Positions 8,655-16,717 are shown, counted from the first letter of the stretch. The stretch is 64,000 bases of DNA from Cryobacterium luteum (GCF_900110125.1 NZ_FOCN01000007.1:110784-174783); one strand, 5' to 3'. The notes: generated from the letters alone by a model not told the origin. Translations and numbers: made by a program.

Positions 8655-9062
8655 GTGTTGCTCCAAGCCTGAAAGGTGCGTTACTACAGACATGTCCGGA
8701 CGCACTCGAAACGATCACTCGGCAAGTTGATCTCCCTAAATGGTCGGCATGAACTCCGCGGGCGAATCGAGAATCGCGCCGATTCTGTCGCCAACACGCC
8801 GTGGCCGAATCGACGTACCACTACAGAAACTAGGCCATTTCACTGCCCAACAAGTAATTACTACCGCCGGTGACATGAATTGACCTCGGCCGGGTTAGCA
8901 CTGTGGTGCGCCGAGGTTCTCTTCTCGCGAGCGCCTCGGGCCGTGGTGGACTCGGTTCCAACGTGGTGGGTGTCGTTGGACCTGATCAGGGTTCCCGCAC
9001 GGGCCGGGCAAACGCTCGCAGCAGCGTGGCCAGCCGCCGAGCGCATGAGTCAACAGAAAGTC
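8655..9062. other. intergenic region between divergent genes, no gene seen
   Basis: About 400 bases separating the minus-strand sigma operon from the plus-strand membrane-protein operon. I see promoter space but no coding frame with a plausible start, ribosome-binding site and protein-like composition, and no RNA gene. Confidence 0.5.
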
Positions 9063-9109
9063 ACTTGTACTCGCGCTTCCATACAAGTTGTGTTAGACAT
9101 GTCACACAA
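9063..9109 (+). promoter_or_regulatory. two inverted repeats, candidate YtrA/GntR operator
   Basis: ACTTGTA (9063-9069) and TACAAGT (9082-9088) form a perfect 7-bp inverted repeat with a 12-base spacer. Directly next to it TTGTGT (9088-9093) and ACACAA (9104-9109) form a second. They lie just upstream of the ribosome-binding site of an operon ending in a YtrA-type GntR gene, so autoregulation is likely. Confidence 0.55.
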
Positions 9110-9127
9110 ACGTTGAAAGGATCCGCC

Positions 9128-10171
9128 ATGTGGCAGAGCATCATTACTCGAGTTGGCCCCGCTGAACTCGTGACAGCGGCCTTCTCTTTGCCATTGTTCT
9201 CGTTGGTCCTCGCCCTTGTCGTCATTGGGGGATTGCTCATCGGCATGTGGGCGCATCGCCGTCGAACAGGGCCAGGTTCGAGCGAGGCCCGGACGTTGCT
9301 TCCCGGGCGCTTTCTTGCCGAACGGCGCGTTCTGAGCGTGGCTGCACTGACGGTGATCGTCGTCTACGCGATCGAAAACGTGGTGCGCGGATACCTGCTG
9401 AACCTCGCAGACATCGTCGAGTGGTGGCAATACGCCATGCCCCTCTTCACCGCTTCTGTCGGCCTCATATTCATGCTCGGCTTCTTGTCGCTGGAGCGAG
9501 GCGCCCTATCCGGACAGCCCGTCGTGTCTCTTGCCCGACGCACGTGGACCAGCTTCACGTCCTTCCCTCGCCTCGTTGGTGTTGGTGCCGCTTCGTTGGC
9601 CTTAATCGCTACGACGGTTGCTGCGGGACTGGCGTCATCGCCGGACGATCTAGGCCGCTACATTCTTCTGGCCATTCCCGTACCCAACGTGCCCATCGAC
9701 GCACTCCGTCCGTGGTTCTACGGCTGGGCCTACGGTGTGCCCGTTCTGGTCTGCCTGGCGGCGCTGATGGTCGTCACGTGGGCCGCACTACGCCGAAACT
9801 CGCTGCGCCCCTTTCTGGGGCCTCAGACCCTGGTCGTTGAGAAGCGTGCGCGGGTTGAGGTCGCCACTGGCGTGGTGCGGATTGCAACCGCGAGCATGTT
9901 ACTGGCACTCGGCGGTGCCTTTCGATTCATTGATCGTGCCGGGTCGATCGCGGGGTTGCAGGTCGGCGGTGACGGTGGTCGGACCGACTCGTACGACTTG
10001 GCGTGGCGATATGCGGAGTTCGCGGTGGCGGCCGGATATCTTGCGCCACTCCTCGAGATCGCCGCCTTCGTTCTCCTCCTCCTGGTCGTCACCGGCGTGC
10101 CGCTGAAAGAAGCATTCCTCCACGCACAAGACGGCAGCCCGCAGCGAGTCCTATCGGAATCAGTGCGATGA
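9128..10171 (+). CDS. seven-TM membrane protein of unknown function
   Basis: 347 aa with about seven hydrophobic segments, at roughly residues 8-40, 62-86, 97-120, 140-160, 193-218, 240-262 and 297-325. The ATG at 9128 has AAAGGA six bases upstream. I recognise no domain. It overlaps the following GntR gene by ATGA and so forms a two-gene operon. In YtrA-type systems the regulated partner is usually an ABC or other membrane transporter, but no ATP-binding subunit is present here, so the role remains open. Confidence 0.72.
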   Translation: MWQSIITRVGPAELVTAAFSLPLFSLVLALVVIGGLLIGMWAHRRRTGPGSSEARTLLPGRFLAERRVLSVAALTVIVVYAIENVVRGYLLNLADIVEWWQYAMPLFTASVGLIFMLGFLSLERGALSGQPVVSLARRTWTSFTSFPRLVGVGAASLALIATTVAAGLASSPDDLGRYILLAIPVPNVPIDALRPWFYGWAYGVPVLVCLAALMVVTWAALRRNSLRPFLGPQTLVVEKRARVEVATGVVRIATASMLLALGGAFRFIDRAGSIAGLQVGGDGGRTDSYDLAWRYAEFAVAAGYLAPLLEIAAFVLLLLVVTGVPLKEAFLHAQDGSPQRVLSESVR

Positions 10172-10578
10172 CCCCCCAGCAGATCGTGCCGGCGGCCGAT
10201 GACGCTAGTCCGGCGCTCGGCATCTACCGCCAGTTCCGTGGCCTCATCGTGTCCGGACAGCTGGGTTCGGGAGAAAGGCTGCCGACCGTGCGGCAGGCCG
10301 CCAGCGACCTCCGTGTATCTCCGAGCACGGTCGGGAAAGCATACAAAATGCTCGAACGCGACGGACTGGTCGTAACACGCACGGCCGCGGGCACTCGCGT
10401 CGCCGAGTCAGCGGCAGTGCTTCCACTGTCCGTCATTCGGCGCATTCGTGACCTGGCCGCCGAGGCGGACGCGACCGGCGTCAACACCGACGACGTCATC
10501 GATGTTCTCCGTGTCGTGTGGCGGGTGGAGTCACCCGCAGCGCCGCCATCCACCACCGGGGACAACGGTATCGACTGA
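10168..10578 (+). CDS. GntR-family regulator, YtrA subfamily
   Basis: 136 aa. The N-terminal winged helix is clear: PALGIYRQFRGLIVSGQLGSGERLPTVRQAASDLRVSPSTVGKAYKMLERDGLV covers about residues 14-67, followed by a short helical tail. The small size and absence of a large effector domain match the YtrA subfamily, which usually represses its own operon with a membrane protein. Its ATG overlaps the stop of the 7-TM protein. The paired inverted repeats at 9063-9109 are its likely binding site. Confidence 0.85.
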   Translation: MTPQQIVPAADDASPALGIYRQFRGLIVSGQLGSGERLPTVRQAASDLRVSPSTVGKAYKMLERDGLVVTRTAAGTRVAESAAVLPLSVIRRIRDLAAEADATGVNTDDVIDVLRVVWRVESPAAPPSTTGDNGID

Positions 10579-10651
10579 GGCACAGACCCGTCAGCATGCA
10601 ACGGCCGCTCTGGAGACGTCCACGACATCGAAGCCAGAGCCAGGAGCAACA

Positions 10652-10753
10652 ATGAGGGTAAACATCGACCCGGCAGCTATAACCCGTCCGCCGACAATCT
10701 CCATCGATATCCCTGCCGCGATGCTGAGACCTGGCGAGATGCCGGCGGGCTGA
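10652..10753 (+). CDS. possible 33-residue peptide
   Basis: An ATG at 10652 with AGGAG at 10642-10646 (five-base spacing) opens a 33-codon frame reading MRVNIDPAAITRPPTISIDI and continuing to a TGA at 10753. It is Pro/Ile-rich, has no membrane segment, and matches nothing I know. It lies downstream of the GntR gene in the same direction. The good ribosome-binding site is the only support; the frame could be chance in an otherwise decaying stretch. Confidence 0.3.
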   Translation: MRVNIDPAAITRPPTISIDIPAAMLRPGEMPAG

Positions 10754-10781
10754 GAGTAGCGGGCTGCGGCCCAGCCCCGTC

Positions 10782-10978
10782 GCAGGCAGCAGGGTTGAAC
10801 CTGCGTAGATCGTCCGATACGCGGAGTCGGGTGCATCCCAGCGCCCGTTAAATCGCCCGTTGATGGAGTGGGCCCAGTCGACTCAGTTCCACGGTTCAGA
10901 TCCGTACCCGATGCGCCAAACCTCCCCAGGGTCGGTGCGAACGGCCAATCGGCCGACCGTGTCCGGCGTGATTTCCAC
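10782..10978 (-). pseudogene. RES-domain toxin (MbcT-like), disrupted remnant
   Basis: Reading the minus strand, a GTG at 10978 overlaps the last base of the antitoxin TAG and begins MEITPDTVGRLAVRTDPGEV, continuing WRIGYGSEPWN. An in-frame TGA then stands where the family has Trp (EPWxW). Translation continues in the same frame as DWAHS, GRFNGRWDAP and YRTIYAGSTLL, the diagnostic N-terminal RES motifs of NAD-degrading toxins such as M. tuberculosis MbcT. After about base 10782 the similarity ends, so the C-terminal two thirds is lost. It is therefore a dead toxin with both a nonsense change and a 3' truncation. Confidence 0.8.
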
Positions 10979-11361
10979 TAGCCGACGGCGGCGAACGCTC
11001 GAGCGGCGGCCAGCACGCGCGGGCCGACCTCGTCTGGGTTGCCCTCGCGAATAAGCCGAGCAGGCGCCGTGTCTTCAAGTTGCGGATTCATGCCCTGAAA
11101 CCACGCCTGGACCACTCGCGGTTGATCGCGCTCGGTGAGCAAGCCGGCGACCTGGTATGCGAGCCTAAGCCGGCGAATGGCCTCGGCCGGTGGCTTTCGT
11201 GTGCCGTCAGCCCACTGCCGCACGGCGCGGGTTTCCGTGACGGAACCGAGGTAAGCCACAAGCTGGGCACCCAAGAGCTCACGGAGCTGGCCGACGAGTT
11301 CGGCGATATCCGATCGGATTGAGATCTCGTAGGCCCGCAGGCCGGGAGTGTTAAGTGACAT
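10978..11361 (-). CDS. MbcA/ParS/Xre-type antitoxin (DUF2384-like), now orphan
   Basis: 127 aa. A central helix-turn-helix-like part, YLGSVTETRAVRQWADGTRKPP, is followed by a helical segment. The C-terminal toxin-binding part, WFQGMNPQLEDTAPARLIREG then VLAAARAFA, corresponds to the end of MbcA-family antitoxins. Such proteins bind and block a RES toxin and repress their own operon. Here the toxin reading frame starts at the antitoxin stop but is broken (10782-10978). The antitoxin is intact, so it may survive as a stand-alone regulator or guard against a related toxin elsewhere. Confidence 0.82.
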   Translation of the reverse strand: MSLNTPGLRAYEISIRSDIAELVGQLRELLGAQLVAYLGSVTETRAVRQWADGTRKPPAEAIRRLRLAYQVAGLLTERDQPRVVQAWFQGMNPQLEDTAPARLIREGNPDEVGPRVLAAARAFAAVG

Positions 11362-11367
11362 ATCACC

Positions 11368-11391
11368 ATCCTAGCTTTCTACCAGGCTAGA
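11368..11391 (-). promoter_or_regulatory. inverted repeat upstream of the antitoxin, likely autoregulatory operator
   Basis: CTAGC (11371-11375) and GCTAG (11386-11390) form an inverted repeat, extendable by a few A/T matches, within 30 bases of the antitoxin start. Antitoxins of this family repress their own promoters through such sites. Confidence 0.5.
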
Positions 11392-11447
11392 TACCTTCGT
11401 TGGAACACCCGAAATCCCATAGTAAATGACCACATGCGTGCTCGGCA

Positions 11448-11473
11448 CTGGGCTTTCTCACTGGGCTTTCTCA
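11448..11473 (+). repeat. 13-bp tandem duplication
   Basis: CTGGGCTTTCTCA occurs twice head to tail at 11448-11460 and 11461-11473. It sits just ahead of a toxin-like gene fragment and looks like simple slippage; no function is suggested. Confidence 0.7.
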
Positions 11474-11495
11474 CCGGGCAGCTTGCAGGGACCCA

Positions 11496-11657
11496 GTGAC
11501 TGTCGATTGGCGGGACCATCCGGACGCTCGTGACGAGTTTCGGGAAGCTCACGAACACTACTCGGCCATACCAGCGGCATCCGAGCCTAGAATTGAGCAA
11601 GATTCGGATAACTGTCGATGCTGCCCGTTTAGCCTCGCGACTTGGGTCGGGCAGTGA
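11496..11657 (+). pseudogene. RelE/ParE-type toxin remnant, N-terminal fragment
   Basis: A GTG at 11496 opens a 53-codon frame beginning VTVDWRDHPDARDEFREAHE and HYSAIPAASEP. Trp, HP-AR-EF-EA and the aromatic pair at HY match the first strand and helix of RelE/ParE toxins (typically W-HP-AR-E-A-WY). The rest of the domain is missing; the frame runs into Cys-rich residues and ends at TGA 11655-11657. No ParD/RelB-like antitoxin is adjacent. The match is short and from memory, so it is a tentative fossil. Confidence 0.4.
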
Positions 11658-11709
11658 AACAGCGGCAGCCGTTGTTGAACCCCTTCCCGAGACAGCCACG
11701 GAGGTGGCC

Positions 11710-12297
11710 GTGACGACGACGCACATGATCAAACCGCTGACCGCCGACACCTTTCGGGCGTGGCTGTCGCTCGTGCAGAAGCACAACGGGGTCTGGGGTG
11801 GGTGCTACTGCTCGTATTTTCACGGCGACACGGAGCGCACCATTAAGAGTGAGTACGACGGGCCGACATTCAAGCAGAGACTCGTGGCGGAGGGTGTCGC
11901 ACATGCCGCGCTCGTCTTCGATGGCGACGACGTGATCGCATGGTGCGAGTACGGCAGCCCGCTCGAACTGCCGCGCATCTACCACCGCAAGGAGTACGAC
12001 GCGGGCGAGAACAAACCGGCGCCGTGGCGCATCACGTGCTTCTTCGTCGACCGCGACCATCGACGTTCCGGAGTGGCACGGGAAGCACTGGATGGCGCGC
12101 TCGAGCTGATCGCGCTGGCCGGTGGGGGCGAGGTAGTCTCGTTTCCCAACGAACTCGCGCCCGGCAAGAGAACGTCGTCCTCCTTTCTCCACAACGGTAC
12201 GAGGGCCATGTTCGAGAAGGCGGGATTTTCGTTCGAGCGTCACATCGGCAAGAGCAAAACTGTGATGCGCACGACGGTCCCGCCGGCCTGCGGCTGA
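11710..12297 (+). CDS. GNAT-family N-acetyltransferase
   Basis: 195 aa. The segment ITCFFVDRDHRRSGVAREALDGAL is the acetyl-CoA-binding motif A of GNAT enzymes (R-x-x-G-x-A form). An N-terminal part with HNGVWGGCYCSYFH is shared by a poorly characterised actinobacterial subgroup. The GTG at 11710 has GGAGG five bases upstream, so I prefer it over longer in-frame starts. The acceptor substrate is unknown. It stands alone, with toxin-antitoxin debris upstream and a convergent lipoprotein operon downstream. Confidence 0.82.
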   Translation: MTTTHMIKPLTADTFRAWLSLVQKHNGVWGGCYCSYFHGDTERTIKSEYDGPTFKQRLVAEGVAHAALVFDGDDVIAWCEYGSPLELPRIYHRKEYDAGENKPAPWRITCFFVDRDHRRSGVAREALDGALELIALAGGGEVVSFPNELAPGKRTSSSFLHNGTRAMFEKAGFSFERHIGKSKTVMRTTVPPACG

Positions 12298-12408
12298 CGC
12301 CGGTTTCGCGCGGGCGGGTCGACGCAGTCAGATACGCATCGCCGACGAAACTTGTACTCGCGTCTCAACTTGTGCCTGCGACATGCATGGCCGCAACCGG
12401 GTTTGTCG

Positions 12409-13308
12409 TCAATCGCGTCCGAGCCGGCCGAGCTCAGATGCATTCGCATCGAGCAGTCGCAGTGCCCCGTTGTCGATGACGGCCCATCTGGCCTGGGAGA
12501 CCCAGGACGTGACCGGCGTCCCCTCGCACGCCACCAAGGTCGATATCCCAGGAGTCGCCAGGAATGCCCCTGCGCCATCGGCTGCCCATCGGCCCTGGCC
12601 GCCGTTGCACCCGTCGGAACCCGTCCACGCGCCGTTCGCGTCAAAGACCACATGGGGGTCACTCGTACCGCCGACCGGCGCCCATCGTGCGGCCAGGTTC
12701 TCCGGCGTGGCCGGAGTCAGCCCGATCGGCAGGGGTGCCGGTTGCCGCAACTCCTCCCGCATCCGGTCAGTGATCGCCGGCGGCTCGGTAAAGGACTCGG
12801 CCGCCGTCGGGATCGGATCGGGCCCGCCGTCCAGCGTCAGGGTCGCGACCACCGCACCCTGTGAATCGCGAAGCTCCCAGCCGTCTCCGACCGCACGATA
12901 CTCGCTGACGGATTCCAGCCACACCACTCGAGGCAAGGTCGACCCCGTGACGCATTCCCCGCTGGCCCCGTATGTGGACGCCAGGAAGAACGTGTCTGTC
13001 GCGCGCCACGATCCCTGGATCATGCCGCAGTCTCGCCACAACTGGAACTCAGGGACGTCCAGGCGCAGCCAGGTGTCCGCGCCCTCGCCTTCTGCGCCGG
13101 AGACCCGCCACAGATTGACCAGCTGGATTGCGGTCGATGCCGCACCCGTGCCGGGATCGGGCGGAGCTGGCGAATTCGAAGTTCGCGCGCCCGGATCATC
13201 CGGGCCCTGCGCGCACGCCGTCAGGGCGAGCACGAGTACTGCCGCCAGACCCGGCGCCACTCGCCGGAGCATCCGTCTCACCGTGCAGCCGCCACCGGGG
13301 CCCGTCAT
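12409..13308 (-). CDS. lipoprotein with META (HslJ-like) domain
   Basis: 299 aa. The N-terminus MTGPGGGCTVRRMLRRVAPG leads to a hydrophobic stretch and lipobox LTACAQ near residues 31-36, so it is probably a membrane-anchored lipoprotein. The C-terminal ~100 residues contain VFDANGAWTGSDGCNGGQGRW and STLVACEG, the pattern of META/HslJ domains with their conserved DGCNG and C-E. A weaker upstream copy (residues ~65-170) may be a related fold. Its ATG overlaps the stop of the upstream membrane protein as ATGA. The function of META lipoproteins is generally unclear. Confidence 0.75.
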   Translation of the reverse strand: MTGPGGGCTVRRMLRRVAPGLAAVLVLALTACAQGPDDPGARTSNSPAPPDPGTGAASTAIQLVNLWRVSGAEGEGADTWLRLDVPEFQLWRDCGMIQGSWRATDTFFLASTYGASGECVTGSTLPRVVWLESVSEYRAVGDGWELRDSQGAVVATLTLDGGPDPIPTAAESFTEPPAITDRMREELRQPAPLPIGLTPATPENLAARWAPVGGTSDPHVVFDANGAWTGSDGCNGGQGRWAADGAGAFLATPGISTLVACEGTPVTSWVSQARWAVIDNGALRLLDANASELGRLGRD

Positions 13309-13664
13309 GCCCACACCGGCCAGACGACGAAACCGGCAGAGAACAACACGACGAGACTGCCGACAAACCCCGCGACGGCCAGCAGCAAGGCCACCCAGCT
13401 CATCACTGCGACGCGCCGATCGCTTGGTACGACATTGGCGGCGACTACGGCGCCACACAATAACAGAACCAGAACGACCGATGACACCACCGCGGGAAGC
13501 AGCCTCGCCTCCGGTCCGGGGCACGGTGCAAAGCTGGAGACGGCGCAGACGGTGGATTTGAATCTGAACAGCCAGACCAGCACAAGTCCCAGAACAACAA
13601 TTCCCAGATTCAGCGCCGTCCACTGCATAGTGGTGCGCTGCGTCGTACTCGATGTAGCCCCCAT
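13305..13664 (-). CDS. small membrane protein, about four TM segments
   Basis: 119 aa, mostly hydrophobic. Membrane segments lie near residues 16-35 (LNLGIVVLGLVLVWLF), 58-78 (AVVSSVVLVLLLCGAVVAA), 84-100 and 100-118. No recognised family. It is translationally coupled to the META lipoprotein, so the two likely work together at the membrane. The start at 13664 lacks a clear ribosome-binding site; a second Met at codon 13 is possible. Confidence 0.6.
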   Translation of the reverse strand: MGATSSTTQRTTMQWTALNLGIVVLGLVLVWLFRFKSTVCAVSSFAPCPGPEARLLPAVVSSVVLVLLLCGAVVAANVVPSDRRVAVMSWVALLLAVAGFVGSLVVLFSAGFVVWPVWA

Positions 13665-13712
13665 GAGTTTGATTATGGTCGCGGGCCACGGGGATTGTCC
13701 AGCGCGGTGGCT

Positions 13713-14477
13713 TCAGCTCCGGGCGCCCAGGGCAGGTTTGACCGCCTTGACGATGGCTCCGTGCATTTCTTGGGCGACCTCGTGGGTGTATTCCACGCTC
13801 GCATCGACAAAACCTGCCGCAGCCAGGGCGTCGAGGTACTCCCGGTTCGTCAGGGCTCCGGCGATGCAGCCGGTGTAGCTGCCGCGCGCGACGCGGTCTT
13901 CTGCGCTGAGCTGGTCTTCCGCGACGACGTCGGAGATGCCGAGACGCCCACCCGGTTTCAATACCCGGAACATCTCGGAGACGACCGCGTTCTTGTCGGC
14001 CGAGAGGTTGATGACACAGTTGGAGATGATGACGTCGACGCTGTCATCGGCTAGGGGGATCGCCTCGATCTGCCCCATGATGAACTTGACGTTGCTGACG
14101 CCGGCCTTCACCGCGTTGGCGCGGGCCAGGGAGAGCATTTCGTCGGTCATGTCGAGCCCGTAGGCGAAGCCGGTCGGGCCCACCCGGCGTGCGGAGAGGA
14201 GCACATCGATGCCGCCTCCCGAGCCAAGATCGAGCACGGTTTCCCCGGCGCGCAGGTCGGCGACCGCGGTGGGGTTGCCGCAGCCAAGACTGGCCAGGAG
14301 CGCTTCCTCGGGGAGCTGCACGTTGTCTGCCTCGGTGTACAGCACGGATCCGAACACGGTGCCATTGCCCAGATCGGTGGGCACGCAGCAGGACGTGCTC
14401 GAGACATCCGTCAGTTGCAGCGCGGCGGCGGCGTAGCGCTCGCGCACCAACTCCGTGATCTCCGATTTCTCGGTCAT
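13713..14477 (-). CDS. arsM: arsenite S-adenosylmethionine methyltransferase
   Basis: 254 aa. ArsM methylates As(III) to volatile or less toxic methylarsenicals. The SAM site [12 protein letters not shown] is clear. The Cys residues used to hold arsenic are visible: TSCC near the N-terminus, [11 protein letters not shown] and [10 protein letters not shown], equivalent to the catalytic Cys pair of known ArsM enzymes. [15 protein letters not shown] is a conserved ArsM block. The ATG at 14477 has GGAAGGA upstream. It is divergent from arsD-arsA and shares with them a short region containing an ArsR-type operator. Confidence 0.94.
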   Translation of the reverse strand: MTEKSEITELVRERYAAAALQLTDVSSTSCCVPTDLGNGTVFGSVLYTEADNVQLPEEALLASLGCGNPTAVADLRAGETVLDLGSGGGIDVLLSARRVGPTGFAYGLDMTDEMLSLARANAVKAGVSNVKFIMGQIEAIPLADDSVDVIISNCVINLSADKNAVVSEMFRVLKPGGRLGISDVVAEDQLSAEDRVARGSYTGCIAGALTNREYLDALAAAGFVDASVEYTHEVAQEMHGAIVKAVKPALGARS

Positions 14478-14519
14478 TTTTGTTCCTTCCCATAGGTGGC
14501 GGCACCAGCCTACTGCTAC

Positions 14520-14535
14520 ATTGATACTTATCGAT
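14520..14535. promoter_or_regulatory. ArsR-type operator between arsM and arsD
   Basis: ATTGATA (14520-14526) and TATCGAT (14529-14535) form an inverted repeat with one mismatch and a two-base gap; TATCGATA at 14529-14536 is itself a perfect palindrome. ArsR/SmtB repressors bind such AT-rich dyads. Its position between the divergent units would let one ArsR control both. No arsR gene is present in this window. Confidence 0.6.
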
Positions 14536-14571
14536 ATAGCGAGTGCGTGAAAAACAACGAGGGAGATCGAC

Positions 14572-14955
14572 ATGGTTGCCATCCGAATCTACGAACCGGC
14601 CCTGTGCTGCGACACCGGGGTCTGTGGCGTTGACGTCGACCAGTCCCTGGTCGAGGTGACCGCGAGCGTGCGCAGCCTGCAGGAGCAGGGCGCAGATATC
14701 CAGCGCCACAATTTGGCCACCGACCCGCTCGCCTTCACCACGGATGAGACCGTTCGCGCGTTCATGCACGTCGTCGGTTCCACCGGGCTGCCGCTCACCG
14801 TTGTCGACGGCGTCACCGTGGCGACCGGAAGCTACCCCTCCAAGGCTCAGTTGCTCGCCTTTGCCGGCCTCGCTGCGCCAGCCGCCCGAGTGGAGCTCGG
14901 CCTGACCGAGAAATCCGAGAGCGGATGCTGCGGCGGCGCCACCGGCTGCTGCTAG
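14572..14955 (+). CDS. arsD: arsenic metallochaperone ArsD
   Basis: 127 aa, the usual length. ArsD carries As(III) to the ArsA ATPase. The required cysteines fall at the same numbers as in the plasmid R773 protein: Cys12, Cys13 and Cys18 (ALCCDTGVC). The two C-terminal pairs Cys119-120 and Cys126-127 (GCCGGATGCC) are also present. The start has GGGAG upstream. It is followed after four bases by arsA, so the chaperone and ATPase are co-translated. Confidence 0.95.
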   Translation: MVAIRIYEPALCCDTGVCGVDVDQSLVEVTASVRSLQEQGADIQRHNLATDPLAFTTDETVRAFMHVVGSTGLPLTVVDGVTVATGSYPSKAQLLAFAGLAAPAARVELGLTEKSESGCCGGATGCC

Positions 14956-14959
14956 CACC

Positions 14960-16717
14960 ATGAAGTTCCTGGAAGACCCGCCCCGCTTTCTGTTCTTCAC
15001 CGGCAAGGGTGGCGTGGGAAAGACCTCCGTGGCCTGTGCCACGGCCATCGATCTCGCCGATCGGGGCCGGCGTGTGCTGCTCGTGAGCACCGACCCGGCC
15101 TCGAATATCGGGCAGGTGTTCGGCCTCACGATCGGCAACACGGTCACTCCGATCGCCGCGATCTCCGGCCTCAGTGCCCTGGAAATCGACCCCGAACAGG
15201 CCGCGGATGCCTACCGCGAACGCATCATCGCGCCGGTTCGCGGACTGCTCCCGGAGCGCGAGCTCGCGAGCATCGCCGAAGGATTGTCGGGATCGTGCAC
15301 GACCGAGGTCGCCTCTTTCGACGAGTTCACCAACCTGCTCACCGATGACAGTCTGCTGGCGACCTACGACCACATCGTCTTTGACACCGCCCCGACCGGC
15401 CACACCATCCGCCTGCTGCAGCTGCCCGGATCCTGGACCGAATTCCTCGATGCGGGCAAGGGCGATCCGTCGTGCCTCGGCCCGTTGTCGGGGCTGGACA
15501 AGCACAAAACGGTCTACGCCGCCGCGGTCGCCGCCCTCGCCGACCCCGAACGCACGCGACTGGTGCTGGTCGCGCGGGCGCAGGCATCCGCTCTGAGCGA
15601 GATTGATCGAACCTTCGGCGAGCTGGCGCAGATCGGCATTCGCGGCGGCTTCGTCGTGATCAACGGCGTGCTGCCCCTCGCCGCGGGAACGGAATCGATC
15701 GCGGCGGCGGTGCGCCACCGCGAGTTGGCGGCACTGGAGGGCATTCCCACGTCGCTCGCCGCCCTGCCACGCGATGTTCTTGAGCTCAAGGCCGGCAACA
15801 TGATGGGTGTTGACGCGCTGCGCACCCTGTTTCAGGCCGAGGGCGAGAGCGCCTCGAAACCGCAGCTGCCGGTCGTCGTGCCGGAGGCTCCGCTTGGCCG
15901 TTTCGTCGACGAGCTGGAACCGGCCGGGCACGGCCTGATCCTCTGCATGGGCAAGGGCGGCGTGGGCAAGACCACGATCGCGGCGGCGCTCGCCGTTGCC
16001 CTGGCCCAGCGCGGCCACGCCGTGCACCTGACCACGACGGACCCGGCCGCCCACCTGGTCGAGACCCTGCACGGCAGCGTGGCGGGGCTTCGCGTGTCGC
16101 GCATCGACCCGGAGCAGGCGATTCGCGAGTATCGCGACCACGTCATGGCCACCAAGGGGAAAAACCTCGACGACGATGGCCGGGCCGCCCTGACTGAAGA
16201 CCTGCTCTCGCCGTGCACCGACGAGGTCGCGGTGTTCCGGCAGTTTTCGAAGGCCGTGCACGAGTCCCGTCACGAATTCGTCGTCGTGGACACCGCCCCG
16301 ACCGGCCACACCCTGCTGCTGCTGGATGCCACCGGGTCGTATCACCGCGAGATCTCCCGCCAGATGGGGGAGAGCATGGCGTTCGTGACCCCGTTGATGC
16401 GGCTGCAGGATCCGGCGCTGACCAAGGTCTTGCTGGTGACCCTCGCTGAGACGACGCCCGTGCTCGAGGCCGAGGGCCTGCAGCACGATCTCCAGCGTGC
16501 CGGCATCCAGCCCTGGGGCTGGGTCGTCAACAATTCCATCGCTGCCGCGCACCCCGAGACCCCGTTTCTGCAGGCGCGCGCCGCCAGCGAAGCCACCCAG
16601 ATCGACGCGGTCTTCGCCCGCGCCGACCGGGTCGCCATCGTGCCGCTGCTCGCCGAGGAGCCGATCGGCGTCGACAAGCTCGCCGCGCTGACCGCTCGGA
16701 CCCCGCAACCGGTCTGA
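14960..16717 (+). CDS. arsA: arsenite-stimulated ATPase ArsA
   Basis: 585 aa with two homologous halves, each with a deviant Walker A GKGGVGKT (residues ~15-22 and ~331-339) and the DTAPTGHT signature. The metalloid-binding cysteines are in place: Cys113 and Cys172 at the same numbering as the E. coli plasmid enzyme, and Cys419 equivalent to Cys422. ArsA normally energises the ArsB or Acr3 efflux pump, but neither is in this window. ArsD lies immediately upstream. The enzyme appears complete, so the pump is expected elsewhere in the genome. Confidence 0.95.
   Translation: MKFLEDPPRFLFFTGKGGVGKTSVACATAIDLADRGRRVLLVSTDPASNIGQVFGLTIGNTVTPIAAISGLSALEIDPEQAADAYRERIIAPVRGLLPERELASIAEGLSGSCTTEVASFDEFTNLLTDDSLLATYDHIVFDTAPTGHTIRLLQLPGSWTEFLDAGKGDPSCLGPLSGLDKHKTVYAAAVAALADPERTRLVLVARAQASALSEIDRTFGELAQIGIRGGFVVINGVLPLAAGTESIAAAVRHRELAALEGIPTSLAALPRDVLELKAGNMMGVDALRTLFQAEGESASKPQLPVVVPEAPLGRFVDELEPAGHGLILCMGKGGVGKTTIAAALAVALAQRGHAVHLTTTDPAAHLVETLHGSVAGLRVSRIDPEQAIREYRDHVMATKGKNLDDDGRAALTEDLLSPCTDEVAVFRQFSKAVHESRHEFVVVDTAPTGHTLLLLDATGSYHREISRQMGESMAFVTPLMRLQDPALTKVLLVTLAETTPVLEAEGLQHDLQRAGIQPWGWVVNNSIAAAHPETPFLQARAASEATQIDAVFARADRVAIVPLLAEEPIGVDKLAALTARTPQPV

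Noticed and set aside
12409..13689. Longer 426-codon version of the META lipoprotein
   Set aside because: The upstream part overlaps the small membrane protein gene in another frame; ATGA coupling and the lipobox position support the start at 13308.
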